Assembly: GCF_036242395.1 (NCBI RefSeq)
Contig: NZ_CP108458.1
Location: 2,852,001 to 2,916,000, forward strand
Reading direction: 5' to 3'
Origin: Kitasatospora sp. NBC_01266
GTDB lineage: Bacteria; Actinomycetota; Actinomycetes; Streptomycetales; Streptomycetaceae
Length of the DNA stretch: 64,000 nucleotides
In this document: positions 44,947-53,150 of the stretch, in pieces
How positions within the stretch are numbered: the first letter of the stretch is position 1
Layout: each line of letters begins with the position of its first letter
Notes under the pieces: model-generated
The model's input: only the letters and a program-made list of their open reading frames with translations
Told to the model about the DNA's origin: nothing
Database searches by the model: none
Position numbers and translations under genes: made by a program

Positions 44947-45615
44947 ATGAGCCACCCGAACCCGCCCTCCTCCGACGCCCGGACCCTCGACCCGCGCAGC
45001 CTGCGGGCGCTGGCCCACCCGCTGCGGATGCGGATCCTGGACCTGCTGAGCGACCACGGCCCGAGCACCTCGGCCCGGCTCGCCGAACGACTCGGCGAGA
45101 ACACCGGGACGGTCAGCTGGCACCTGCGCCACCTCGCCGAGCACGGCTACATCGAGGAGGAGGAGGGGCGCGGCACGAAGCGCGAGCGCTGGTGGCGGCG
45201 CAAGGACCGCACCCTGGTGATCCAGACCCGCGACCTCCAGGTCGACCCGCAGACCCGCGCGGCCGTGTCGGTCTACCGGCAGCACTACCTGGAGCGGACC
45301 TTCCAGCGGGCCGCGCGGGCGCTCTCGGTGCCGCCCACCGGCGACTGGATCGGCGCCGGGAACATGTCCGACTGGGGCGACGTGCGGATGACGCCGGATC
45401 AGCTGCGGGCGCTCGGCGCCGAGCTGCTGGCCGTGATCAAGCGCCACGTCCCGGACCCCGAGGCGCCCGTCGCGCCCGAGGCGCAGCCCGTGCTGATCCA
45501 GTTCCAGGTCCTGCCCATGCTTCCCGAGCCCGAGCCCGAGTCCGGGGCCGAATCCGAATCCGAGTCCGGGGCCGAGTCCGCAGCCAAGTCCGAATCCTCC
45601 GAGGAGTCCGAGTGA
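44947..45615 (+). CDS. ArsR-like winged-helix regulator with acidic tail
   Basis: A 222-residue regulator. The N-terminal winged helix (LRALAHPLRMRILDLLSDHGPSTSARLAERLGENTGTVSWHLRHLAEHGYIEEEEGRGTKRERWW) is of the ArsR/HTH_20 type that controls drug exporters in Streptomyces. A helical ligand-binding middle follows, and then a Glu/Ser-rich tail of about 30 residues (ESGAESESESGAESAAKSESSEESE) of unknown use. No ribosome-binding site precedes the ATG; the promoter predicts a leaderless message. Its stop overlaps the MFS start (GTGA), so the two genes are coupled and it most likely represses the operon. Confidence 0.9.
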   Translation: MSHPNPPSSDARTLDPRSLRALAHPLRMRILDLLSDHGPSTSARLAERLGENTGTVSWHLRHLAEHGYIEEEEGRGTKRERWWRRKDRTLVIQTRDLQVDPQTRAAVSVYRQHYLERTFQRAARALSVPPTGDWIGAGNMSDWGDVRMTPDQLRALGAELLAVIKRHVPDPEAPVAPEAQPVLIQFQVLPMLPEPEPESGAESESESGAESAAKSESSEESE

Positions 45616-46931
45616 AGACCGCGACGACCGCCCCTAGCCTCCCGCTGGCAGCCGCCGAACCGCGCCGCAGCCTGCTGCGCCGCCACCGCGACTTCCGGCT
45701 GCTCTTCGTCGGCGAGGTGGCCGGCAAGTACGGCGCCTCGGTGACCGGCCTCGCGTTACCCCTGATCGCCGTCACCAAGCTGCACGCCGGCGCCTTCCAG
45801 GTCAGCACGCTGCCCGCCGCCACCTGGTTCCCCTGGCTGCTGATCGGCCTGCCGGTCGGCGCCTGGGTGGACCGGATGAGCCGCCGCGCCGTGATGCTGG
45901 CCTCCGCCGCCGCCTCGCTGCTGCTCTACCTGACCATCCCGGTCGCCGCCGCGCTGGGCCTGCTGAGCTACCTTCAGCTGCTGGTCGTGGCGCTCTGCGC
46001 GGGCACCAGCACCGTCTTCTTCCAGACCGCCTACACCGCCTACCTGCCGAGCCTGGTGAGCGAACCGGACCGCGCCGAGGGCAACGCCAAGCTGCAGGGC
46101 AGCGCCTCGGCGGCGCAGATCGTCGGCCTCGGTTCGGGCGGCACCCTCGCGCAGGTCTTCGGCGCGGTCGACAGCCTGCTGGCGAACACCCTGACCTTCG
46201 CGGTCTCGCTGCTCTGCACCGCCTCGATCAAGCAGCGCGAGCAGCTGCCCACGACCGCCGAGCGCACCCGGCAGGCACGGCGGCGCACGCTGCTCAGCGA
46301 GGTCGGCGAGGGCCTGCGGATCGTCGCCCGGGACCGCTGGCTGCGCGGCTTCCTGCTCTACGGCGCCACCGCCAACCTGGCCCTGACGGCCTACCAGTCG
46401 ATCCAGGTGGTCTTCCTGCTGGACCGTGCCCACCTGCCGCAGAGCGCGCTCGGCAGCCTGATCGGCGCCGCGAGCATCGGCGGTGTACTGGGCGCCCTGG
46501 TCGCCCGCCGGGTCGGCGCCGCGATCGGCACCGCCCGCGCGATGCTGCTCTTCCTGCTCGGGCTGCCCTCGCTGATCCTGCTCGTCCCGCTGACCGGCGG
46601 CGGTGCCGGGGTGCTCTGCTACCTGGTCGGCGCGGCGGCCGTCTCGGCGGGCGTGGTGGCCGGCAACGTGCTGCGCGCCACCTTCACCCAGGGCTACGTC
46701 CCCGCCGAGCTGCTCGGCCGGATCACCGCGAGCAGCTCCTTCCTCAACTACAGCCTGATGCCGCTCGGCGCCCTGCTCGGCGGCGTCCTGGCGAGCGGCC
46801 TCGGCGTGCTGCCCGCGATGTGGCTGACCTGCGCGGCGCTGCCGCTCTCCGCGCTGATCCTCTGGTTCTCACCGCTGCGCCACCACCGGGACCTGCCGGC
46901 CGGCTCGCTGCTGCGGGTCGCGAGCGCCTGA
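45612..46931 (+). CDS. MFS transporter, drug-efflux type
   Basis: A 439-residue major facilitator with about twelve membrane segments and the cytoplasmic loop PVGAWVDRMSRRAVM between segments 2 and 3. It resembles the MFS_3/enterobactin-exporter-like efflux proteins. The GTG start overlaps the regulator stop by GTGA. Codon 49 is TTA (45756-45758), so full-level production should need the bldA tRNA. The substrate is unknown; the neighbouring regulator suggests induction by the exported compound. Confidence 0.9.
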   Translation: MKTATTAPSLPLAAAEPRRSLLRRHRDFRLLFVGEVAGKYGASVTGLALPLIAVTKLHAGAFQVSTLPAATWFPWLLIGLPVGAWVDRMSRRAVMLASAAASLLLYLTIPVAAALGLLSYLQLLVVALCAGTSTVFFQTAYTAYLPSLVSEPDRAEGNAKLQGSASAAQIVGLGSGGTLAQVFGAVDSLLANTLTFAVSLLCTASIKQREQLPTTAERTRQARRRTLLSEVGEGLRIVARDRWLRGFLLYGATANLALTAYQSIQVVFLLDRAHLPQSALGSLIGAASIGGVLGALVARRVGAAIGTARAMLLFLLGLPSLILLVPLTGGGAGVLCYLVGAAAVSAGVVAGNVLRATFTQGYVPAELLGRITASSSFLNYSLMPLGALLGGVLASGLGVLPAMWLTCAALPLSALILWFSPLRHHRDLPAGSLLRVASA

Positions 46932-46985
46932 GCCGCCTGAGCCGCCTGCGCGGGCTCCGGCCGACCGGCCGGCGGCCGGACCGGC

Positions 46986-47375
46986 TCAGGACCCGTCCGG
47001 CGTCGCGCGCATCCCCAGCAGCCTTCGCCAGCGCGGCAGTTCGGCCACCGCACAGGCCGCCGCCAGCACCGTGACGAGGACCGCGACCACCGCCGGCCAG
47101 ATCACCCAGGCACCCGCCACCGCGGCGCCCAACTCCAGCAGGACCAGCCCGATCGTGCCCCACCCCGGGATCGGGACCAGCACCTGCTTCTTGTCCCCCG
47201 GTGTCGCCAGGACCGCGGGAAGCCCGATCAGCACCACCGGCGCGAGGATCGCGAGCAGGATCGAACCGCGCCCCAGCGCCCAGGGCGCGGCGACCCAGCC
47301 GATCAACTCGGTGCTGAAGCGCAGCACATCGGCGGTCTTGACGTCGGATCTGTCGGACAGGTCGGCGGCCACCAC
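46986..47375 (-). CDS. Small membrane protein, YrdB/DUF2568-like
   Basis: About 129 residues with four hydrophobic segments: LRFSTELIGWVAAPWALG, ILLAILAPVVLIGLPAVLA, TIGLVLLELGAAVAGAWVIW and VVAVLVTVLAAACAVAEL. The opening LRFxxEL and PGxKxxVxVPIPGW pattern fits the YrdB/DUF2568 family. The start is uncertain: GTG 47375 or 47372 are likely, and GTG 47327 is possible. No clear ribosome-binding site is seen. It is convergent with the MFS operon; function unknown. Confidence 0.7.
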   Translation of the reverse strand: MVAADLSDRSDVKTADVLRFSTELIGWVAAPWALGRGSILLAILAPVVLIGLPAVLATPGDKKQVLVPIPGWGTIGLVLLELGAAVAGAWVIWPAVVAVLVTVLAAACAVAELPRWRRLLGMRATPDGS

Positions 47376-47427
47376 GGCACTGTCCCACGGACCCGTCGCG
47401 GGCCGGCGTACGGGGTCCCGCCGAAAA

Positions 47428-47467
47428 GCCGGGCCCGTACCCGCCGTTGGCGGGTACGGGCCCCGGC
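47428..47467 (-). terminator. Terminator of the MFS-NTF2 operon
   Basis: Long hairpin: GCCGGGCCCGTACCCGCC (47428-47445), loop GTT, then the complementary arm to 47467 with one bulged C. It begins nine bases after the stop of the NTF2-like gene. Confidence 0.8.
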
Positions 47468-47475
47468 TCGCGAGG

Positions 47476-47844
47476 TCAGACGACCGGGCGGCCACTGGCG
47501 GTGGTCTCGGGGATCTCCTCGTTGAGGTCCCAGTGTTCGGCGATCAGCCCGTCCTCGATCCGGAAGATGTCCACCACCACGAGGCCGCGCTCACCCGGCG
47601 CGGGGGTGAAGTGGGAGTGCGCGAAGACCAGGTCGCCCTCGGCCGCGGTGCGGCGCAGGTCGAAGCGCAGGGCCGGGAGTTGGGTCCGGATCGAGTCGAC
47701 CAGCGTGGTCAGGGCGGTCAGGCCGTCGGCGAGCTTGGGGTTGTGCTGCAGCAGGTCGGCGGCGACGTACTTGGCGGCGAGGTCGGTGCGGCCCTGGTTC
47801 CAGACCGTCTCGAGGTAGTCGGCGATGAGTTCGGTGTTCGTCAT
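47476..47844 (-). CDS. SnoaL/NTF2-like small protein
   Basis: A 122-residue protein with the SnoaL cone-shaped fold signature (ELIADYLETVWNQGRTDLAAKYVAADLLQHNP... DLVFAHSHFTPAPGERGLVVVDIFRIEDGLIAEHWDLNEEIPE). Members include polyketide cyclases, isomerases and many uncharacterised ligand-binding proteins. GGAGCCACC precedes the ATG, which overlaps the MFS stop by ATGA. Coupling to a drug-type exporter suggests it handles or detoxifies the same small molecule, which is inference. Confidence 0.9.
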   Translation of the reverse strand: MTNTELIADYLETVWNQGRTDLAAKYVAADLLQHNPKLADGLTALTTLVDSIRTQLPALRFDLRRTAAEGDLVFAHSHFTPAPGERGLVVVDIFRIEDGLIAEHWDLNEEIPETTASGRPVV

Positions 47845-49028
47845 GAGGTGGCTCCGAAAGGTGAGTTGGTAACGGTGAGCGGTCGGGTCGAGGAGAGGTG
47901 CGCCAGCGCCCCCAGTAGCAGCGGCAGCAGCCCCACCCCGGCGAGCGCGGTGGCGCCCAGGCGCGGCAGGAGGCAGCCGGCCAGCAGGCTGCCCAGGCTG
48001 ATGCCGACGTAGAGCATCGCGGCGTTCAGCGCCAGCAGCAGCCCGCGCCGTTGGGGGTCCAGGGCGATCAACCGGGCCTGCTGCGGGGCCTGGTAGAGCT
48101 GGCTGAAGAAGGCCCAGACGGCGAACAGCAGCAGCGCCGCCGCGAGCCCGGCCGGCGCGATCAGCAGCCCCACGAACGAGGCGGCCAGGCCGAGTTGGGT
48201 CACGGTGATGGTCCGAGTACCGCCGATCCGGGCGAACGCCCTGGCCCCGCAGGCGTTTCCGAGCACGCCCAGCGCGCCGAAGACGAAGAGCACCCCCGTC
48301 ACCGCGCCGTCCGCGAGGCCGAACCGCTGGGCCAGGTAGGCGCCGGCCACACCGTAGACGGTGAACTGGGCGGCCATGAAGAGCAGCGTGGTGCCGACCA
48401 GCGGCAGCACCCCCGGGGTGCGCAGCGCGGCGCGGTAGGCGGCGACGGTGGGCGGCGGACCGGCCGGCAGGGCCGGCAGCAGCGCCGCCACCAGGACGAG
48501 GGCGAGCACGCTTGCCGCCGCCACCCCGACCAGCGTCCAGCGCCAGCCCACCGCCTCGCCGAGGTAGGAGGAGAGCGGGACGCCGAGCACGGACGCGACC
48601 GTCATCCCGGCGAAGACGGTGGCCAGCGCCCGCGGCCGGCGCTCCTCGGGCACCAGCAGCGATCCGGTCGCCGAGGCGGCGGGGCCGAAGACGGCGCCGC
48701 CGAGCCCGGCCAGCACCCGGGCGGCGATCAGCACGCCGACGCCGGGGGCCAGCGCGCCGGCCAGACCGCCGGCCGCCAGCAGGGCCAGCCCCAGCAGCAG
48801 CGCCGCGCGCTGGTCCAGGCGGCGCAGCACGGCCGGGGCGAACGGCGCGGCCAGGGCGAAGGTCAGCGCGAAGACGCTGACCAGGACGCCGGCCTCGCCC
48901 GGCGGGGTGTGCAGATCGCGGCCGATCGGCGCGCCGAGGCCGACCACCGCGAGCGAGCAGGTGCCCAGGGTGAAGTACCCCAGGGAGAGCGAGAGCAGTG
49001 CGGCGTGAGCACTGCGGGTGGTGCGCAT
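47841..49028 (-). CDS. MFS transporter, Cmx/CmlR-like drug efflux
   Basis: A 395-residue twelve-segment transporter of the DHA1 drug:H+ antiporter group (as in chloramphenicol exporters Cmx/CmlR and AraJ-like proteins). The GxLxDRxxRR-type loop is reduced to PAVLRRLDQRAALL, and motif C-like VLGVPLSSYLGEAVGWRW is present. ATG 49028 follows GGGGGATCCCG; longer open frame upstream is intergenic. It is the first gene of the operon with the NTF2-like protein and divergent from a TetR gene, its likely repressor. Confidence 0.92.
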   Translation of the reverse strand: MRTTRSAHAALLSLSLGYFTLGTCSLAVVGLGAPIGRDLHTPPGEAGVLVSVFALTFALAAPFAPAVLRRLDQRAALLLGLALLAAGGLAGALAPGVGVLIAARVLAGLGGAVFGPAASATGSLLVPEERRPRALATVFAGMTVASVLGVPLSSYLGEAVGWRWTLVGVAAASVLALVLVAALLPALPAGPPPTVAAYRAALRTPGVLPLVGTTLLFMAAQFTVYGVAGAYLAQRFGLADGAVTGVLFVFGALGVLGNACGARAFARIGGTRTITVTQLGLAASFVGLLIAPAGLAAALLLFAVWAFFSQLYQAPQQARLIALDPQRRGLLLALNAAMLYVGISLGSLLAGCLLPRLGATALAGVGLLPLLLGALAHLSSTRPLTVTNSPFGATS

Positions 49029-49045
49029 CGGGATCCCCCATTCAC

Positions 49046-49091
49046 ATACGGTCCGTTGCGTATCCATATTCAAATACGAGACGGTCCGTAT
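49046..49091. promoter_or_regulatory. Two TetR-type operators between divergent MFS and tetR genes
   Basis: ATACG-N8-CGTAT occurs at 49046-49063 and again at 49074-49091, centres 28 bases apart. Each contains the element ACGGTCCGT or its overlap (ATACGGTCCGT and ACGGTCCGTAT, mutually inverted). They sit 18 bases before the MFS start and 23 before the tetR start, so one dimer pair could silence both genes. Confidence 0.75.
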
Positions 49092-49113
49092 GTCAACGGG
49101 TATGGTGATCGCC

Positions 49114-49674
49114 ATGACCGGACGCCCCCGTGACCCCGCCGTCGATGAAGCCATCCGCCACGCGGCCATCCAGCTCGTCAAGGAGCAGGGCTACCGCGGC
49201 CTGAGCATGGAGGGCATCGCCGCCCGCAGCGGGGTGTCCAAACAGACCGTCTACCGCCGCTTCCGCAGCAAGGGCGAGGTGGTGCTGGAGGCGATGGTCG
49301 GCTTCGCGGCCGTCAAGCTGCCCACACCGGACACCGGCAGCCTGCGCGGCGACCTGGCGGAGTTGCTGACCGCCACCTTCCGCAGCGTGCAGGGCGTGGC
49401 CGGCACGCTGAACCGGGCGCTGGCCACCGAAGCGATGCAGGACGAGGAGTTCGCCCAGCGGGTCTGGCAGGAGCTGATCAGCAGCCGGCGCGGGGCGGTC
49501 GGCGAGCTGCTGGCGCGCGGCCGGGCCCGCGGCGAGGTCGGCCACCCGGACGACGAGTTCCTGCTCGACCTGATCTACGCGCCGCTCTGGTACTGGCTGC
49601 TCTTCAGGGTGGACCGGCTGACTGACGCGTACGCGGCCCAGCTCACCGAGGCGGTCTGCAAGGCCGCCGCCTGA
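49114..49674 (+). CDS. TetR/AcrR-family repressor of the divergent MFS operon
   Basis: A 186-residue regulator. The helix-turn-helix is DEAIRHAAIQLVKEQGYRGLSMEGIAARSGVSKQTVYRRFRSKGEVVLEAM (about 9-60); the C-terminal part matches the TetR_C_16/ligand-binding type with LIYAPLWYWLLFRVDRL. I chose ATG 49114 (MTGRPRDPAVDEA), the usual family start; ATGs at 49090 and 49102 are alternatives, and none has a ribosome-binding site. TATGGT (49101-49106) could be a -10 for a leaderless transcript. Confidence 0.9.
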   Translation: MTGRPRDPAVDEAIRHAAIQLVKEQGYRGLSMEGIAARSGVSKQTVYRRFRSKGEVVLEAMVGFAAVKLPTPDTGSLRGDLAELLTATFRSVQGVAGTLNRALATEAMQDEEFAQRVWQELISSRRGAVGELLARGRARGEVGHPDDEFLLDLIYAPLWYWLLFRVDRLTDAYAAQLTEAVCKAAA

Positions 49675-49690
49675 GCCGACCGCGCCCGGC

Positions 49691-50647
49691 TCAGCCGCCC
49701 CGGACCGTGCGCAGCACCACCGCTGCCATGCCCTGCTGGCCGGCGGCGTTGGGGTGCAGCGGGGCCCGGCCGGGCGCGGGGAACGGCGGCTCGATCCACC
49801 GGGTGTCCTGCCCAGCGCACATGTCGTGGCCGAGCGAAGGCGTGTAGGTGTCCACGAAGCCCGCGCCGGCCGCCGTCGCCCGCTGCCGCAGCACCGCGTT
49901 CAGCTGCTGCTCCTGCGCGGCGAGGAAGGCCAGGTCGCCGGAGGTCACCGTGCCGCCCAGCACCCGGGCGCAGGAGCCCGGGTCCACCGGCAGCAGCGCC
50001 GGATACCCGACCACGTACACCCTGGCCCGCGGCGCCCGCCGCGCGACCTCGGCCAGCACGCCGGCCAGCCGCTGCCCGACGGTGTCCAGCACGCCGGTCA
50101 GCTTGTCGCTCCCGTCGGCGGCGGTGTACGCGGCCCGGCAGGGCGCGTCCTTGGCCTCGGCGGGATCGACCCACCTGGCCACCGCGTTCGCCACCCCGTC
50201 CTCGGCGCACCGCTTGGCCACCGTCATGAAGTCCGCGTCGTTGCCGCCGATGCCGACCGTGACCAGCCGGGTGCCCGTGGTCAGCGCGTCCAGCTGCGGC
50301 GGGTTGGAACCACCGGCCACCGACTGGGGTCCGGTCAGGTCGGCGGTGGTGGCGCCGGAGCAGCTGACGTCGGTGAACTGGCCGGCCGCCAGCTTCAGCG
50401 CGGCCGCCACCAGTGCGGGGTAGTCGGCCGCCGAACGCCCGCAGCCCCTGGGGCCGCCGCCGGCCGGATCGACCTGCAGTCCGGCGGTGTAGGAGTCGCC
50501 GAGCGCGACGTACGGCCCAGTCGGCACCGCCGACCGTCCGGGCGACGCCGCCACCGACCTCGGCTTCGCGGCGCCCGAGCAGCCGGCCAGCGCCAGCGGC
50601 ACCGCCAGCAGCGCCACCAGCCCGGCGACCCGCCGCACCCCGCGCAT
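49691..50647 (-). CDS. SGNH/GDSL-family lipoprotein hydrolase
   Basis: A 318-residue exported esterase. The signal peptide ends in LALAGC, a clear lipobox. The catalytic blocks are GDSYTAG (Ser nucleophile), DVSCSGATT, VGIGGNDADF and, near the end, HPNAAGQ (catalytic His). Several paired Cys suggest disulfides, as in Streptomyces lipase/esterases of this fold. A TTG directly before the ATG is an alternative start. It ends 17 bases from the tetR stop (convergent). Confidence 0.93.
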   Translation of the reverse strand: MRGVRRVAGLVALLAVPLALAGCSGAAKPRSVAASPGRSAVPTGPYVALGDSYTAGLQVDPAGGGPRGCGRSAADYPALVAAALKLAAGQFTDVSCSGATTADLTGPQSVAGGSNPPQLDALTTGTRLVTVGIGGNDADFMTVAKRCAEDGVANAVARWVDPAEAKDAPCRAAYTAADGSDKLTGVLDTVGQRLAGVLAEVARRAPRARVYVVGYPALLPVDPGSCARVLGGTVTSGDLAFLAAQEQQLNAVLRQRATAAGAGFVDTYTPSLGHDMCAGQDTRWIEPPFPAPGRAPLHPNAAGQQGMAAVVLRTVRGG

Positions 50648-50671
50648 CAACCCGCACCCCCGGGCGGCACG

Positions 50672-51619
50672 CTACTCGGCCCCACGCTCATGCTCCGCGA
50701 GGAACTCCTCGAAACGGCGCCCCAGCTCCTCGGCCGAGGGCAGCTCGGTGGCCTCGGCGAGCAGGCTCTCGCGGCCCTCGGCCCCGGCCACCGCGTCGTA
50801 CTGGCCCTCCATGCCGCGGATCGCCGAGCGCAACTCGTCATCGCCCTGGGCCAGCTGCTCCTCGATGTCGGCGTAGACCTCGCCGACCCGCTCGCGCAGC
50901 GCGTTCCCCGGCAGCACCAGGCCGGTGGCGGACTGGACGGCCTCCAGGATCAGCACGGCGGCGGCCGGGTAGGCGGACCGCGCCACGTAGTGCGGCACGT
51001 GCACCGCGAAGCCGAGCACGTCGCGCCCCGCCTCGGCCAGCCGGTACTCGACCAGCGCCTGGGCGCTGCCCGGCACCTGCGCCTTCTCGAACCACTGCGG
51101 GTACCCGCCGGCCAGGTCGAGCCGGTTGCCGTGCGGGGTCAGGCCGACCGGGCGGGTGTGCGGCACGCCCATCGGGATGCCGTGGAAGTCCACCGCCAGC
51201 CGCACGCCGAGCCGCTCCGCCAGACTGCCGATGGCGGCCGCGAAGGCGTCCCACTCGACATCCGGCTCGGGGCCGGTGAGCAGCAGGAACGGGGCACCGG
51301 CGGCGTCCGTGACCAACTGGAGCAGGATCTCCGGCGGCTCGTAGGAGACCCAGCTCTCCCGGTCGAAGGTCATCGCGGGCCGACGGGCGCGGTAGTCCAC
51401 CAGGCGGTCGTGGTCGAACCGGGCGACCACCTGCGGGCTGCCCTCGGCCAGCAGATGCTCCATCACCTGAGCGCCCGCCTCGCCCGCGTCCATGAAGCCC
51501 TCGAAGTGGTAGAGCAGGACCAGCCCGCCCTCGGCCGTGGAGGTCGCGGCGGCCTTCGCAGCCGCCACCGCTGCCACGCCCTGCGGCTCAAGCTCGTACA
51601 GCGCCTCGGGATCACGCAC
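50672..51619 (-). CDS. PAC2-family protein
   Basis: A 315-residue cytoplasmic protein of the PAC2 (proteasome assembly chaperone 2-like) family common in Actinobacteria: [51 protein letters not shown] and [24 protein letters not shown] are its blocks. In bacteria the role is unproven; a link to the actinobacterial proteasome is suggested by name and phylogeny only. GTG start 51619 has no good ribosome-binding site. It is followed by the GDSL gene 24 bases downstream. Confidence 0.9.
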   Translation of the reverse strand: MRDPEALYELEPQGVAAVAAAKAAATSTAEGGLVLLYHFEGFMDAGEAGAQVMEHLLAEGSPQVVARFDHDRLVDYRARRPAMTFDRESWVSYEPPEILLQLVTDAAGAPFLLLTGPEPDVEWDAFAAAIGSLAERLGVRLAVDFHGIPMGVPHTRPVGLTPHGNRLDLAGGYPQWFEKAQVPGSAQALVEYRLAEAGRDVLGFAVHVPHYVARSAYPAAAVLILEAVQSATGLVLPGNALRERVGEVYADIEEQLAQGDDELRSAIRGMEGQYDAVAGAEGRESLLAEATELPSAEELGRRFEEFLAEHERGAE

Positions 51620-52288
51620 CGCGCACCCAACCGTTTCTCGTCGTCGGTCCTACCTGTCCGGCCGTACCGGTCCGGCAACAGCACCAGCGTGCCGCGCGGC
51701 ACTGACATTCCCGGTCACCGGAACGCTCTCGAATCCTCTCACCCCCACCCTCGGCAACGGCTCGAGCGGGGAGCCGTCGGCGCAGGTCAGCACGGCACAC
51801 CGGACCCGGGGACTGGTCCGCGGGACGGTACCTGTCGTAGCATCGGCACACTGGCGATCCCGACTCGCGTGCCGCGAAGTGACGCACGGGGCCAAGCCGG
51901 GTATCGTCCTCTCGCTGCCTCGCATCGTCGCGCCGTCGCCACGTCGTCTGTCACGCCGTGGGCCACGGCCCGAACCGTGTTCGGCCAGCCACCTGATTCG
52001 CACCTTGCCTTCACTTGGCCGCCTGCTTCCCTTCGCGCATTCGATCCTTCTTCGGCCATCTCGCGGACGCACACTGTCCCCCCGCACTTCCCCGCCGGAC
52101 CGGTCCATCTGAACCGTGCCCGCTCCGGCACCGCGCTGCCCGTTCCGGGCCGCCCCTCCCCCGTCGTACGACCGAGTTCCGGCGTACCCGAGGAGCGGCG
52201 GAGCACCCGGCCGGGGCGACCTGCCCAGCCCGAACGCCCGCACCCTGGGCGCCCGGGTCCCTCCGATCGCCGAAGGACCGAAGGTTCC
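51620..52288. other. Gene-free region between PAC2 and GNAT genes
   Basis: About 670 bases, the longest gap in the window. Open frames here lack the G/C third-position bias and a ribosome-binding site, so I call no protein. It must carry two divergent promoters; TAGCAT (about 51838) looks like a -10 but lacks a matching -35. A small RNA or degraded gene is possible; no tRNA or hairpin stands out. Confidence 0.4.
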
Positions 52289-53032
52289 GTGCCAGCACCT
52301 GTCACCCTCACCGGCCGCACCGTTCGGCTGGAGCCCCTCTGCGAGCAGCACGCCGAAGGGCTGGCCGCGGCCGCCGCCGCGGATCGCACGTCATTCGGCT
52401 TCACCGCCGTCCCGCAGGGCCTGGACGGCGCCCGCGAGTTCATCGCGGGCGCGCAGGCCGACATGGCGGCCGGCCGCTCGCTGGTCTTCGCCACCGTGCG
52501 GGCCGCGGACGGCCTGGTGGTCGGCTCCACCCGGTTCCTGGAACTGGACTACTGGCAGGGCCCGGTGGTCTGGCCGCCGCTGCCCTCCGGGCCGATCGGC
52601 GACCCGGCCACCGCCGTGCCGGACGCCGCCGAGATCGGCCGCACCTGGCTCTCCGCGCACGCCCAGGGCACCGGCATCAACACCGAGGCCAAGCTGCTGA
52701 TGCTCCGGCACGCCTTCGAGACCTGGGGCGTGCAGCGGATCTCGCTGCGCGCCGACGCCCGCAACCTGCGCTCGCGCGCGGCGATCGAGCGGCTCGGGGC
52801 CACCTCCGAAGGGGTGCGCCGGGCCCACAGCAGGGGGCTGGACGGGGTGGTGCGCAGCACCGCGTTCTACTCGATCCTGGCCGAGGAGTGGCCCGCCGTG
52901 CGGGACATCATCGAGCTGCGGATCGCCGCCGCGATCGCGCCGAGCGCGCCGGACCGGCGGATCGACCGGGGCGTGGCACGCGAACTCGACCAGGAGTGCG
53001 TCAGACACGCCGGCTCGCTGATCCCGGCCTGA
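52289..53032 (+). CDS. GNAT-family N-acetyltransferase (RimJ/RimL-like)
   Basis: A 247-residue acetyltransferase. It begins VPAPVTLTGRTVRLEPLCEQHAEGL, typical for RimJ/RimL-type GNATs; IGRTWLSAHAQGTGINTEAKLLMLRHAFETWGVQRISLRADARNLRSRAAIERLG includes the acetyl-CoA-binding loop and the NxxSRAAIERLG motif. The acceptor (protein N-terminus, amine or antibiotic) is unknown. GAAGG lies upstream of the GTG start. The 45 residues after the domain end are charged. Confidence 0.92.
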   Translation: MPAPVTLTGRTVRLEPLCEQHAEGLAAAAAADRTSFGFTAVPQGLDGAREFIAGAQADMAAGRSLVFATVRAADGLVVGSTRFLELDYWQGPVVWPPLPSGPIGDPATAVPDAAEIGRTWLSAHAQGTGINTEAKLLMLRHAFETWGVQRISLRADARNLRSRAAIERLGATSEGVRRAHSRGLDGVVRSTAFYSILAEEWPAVRDIIELRIAAAIAPSAPDRRIDRGVARELDQECVRHAGSLIPA

Positions 53033-53150
53033 CCCCGACTCGAGGCCGGGTGGAGTCCCAGGGCGGGCCCCGGAAGTCAACGCGTGGTGCGGATGACCCC
53101 CTGAGGGGGATATTTCGCATACCTACCGTTCGACTGGGCACCACCCCGCC

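Noticed and set aside
49754..52288. Long plus-strand open frame leading into the GNAT gene
   Set aside because: The upstream part is antisense to the GDSL and PAC2 genes and lacks protein-like composition; the real start is GTG 52289.
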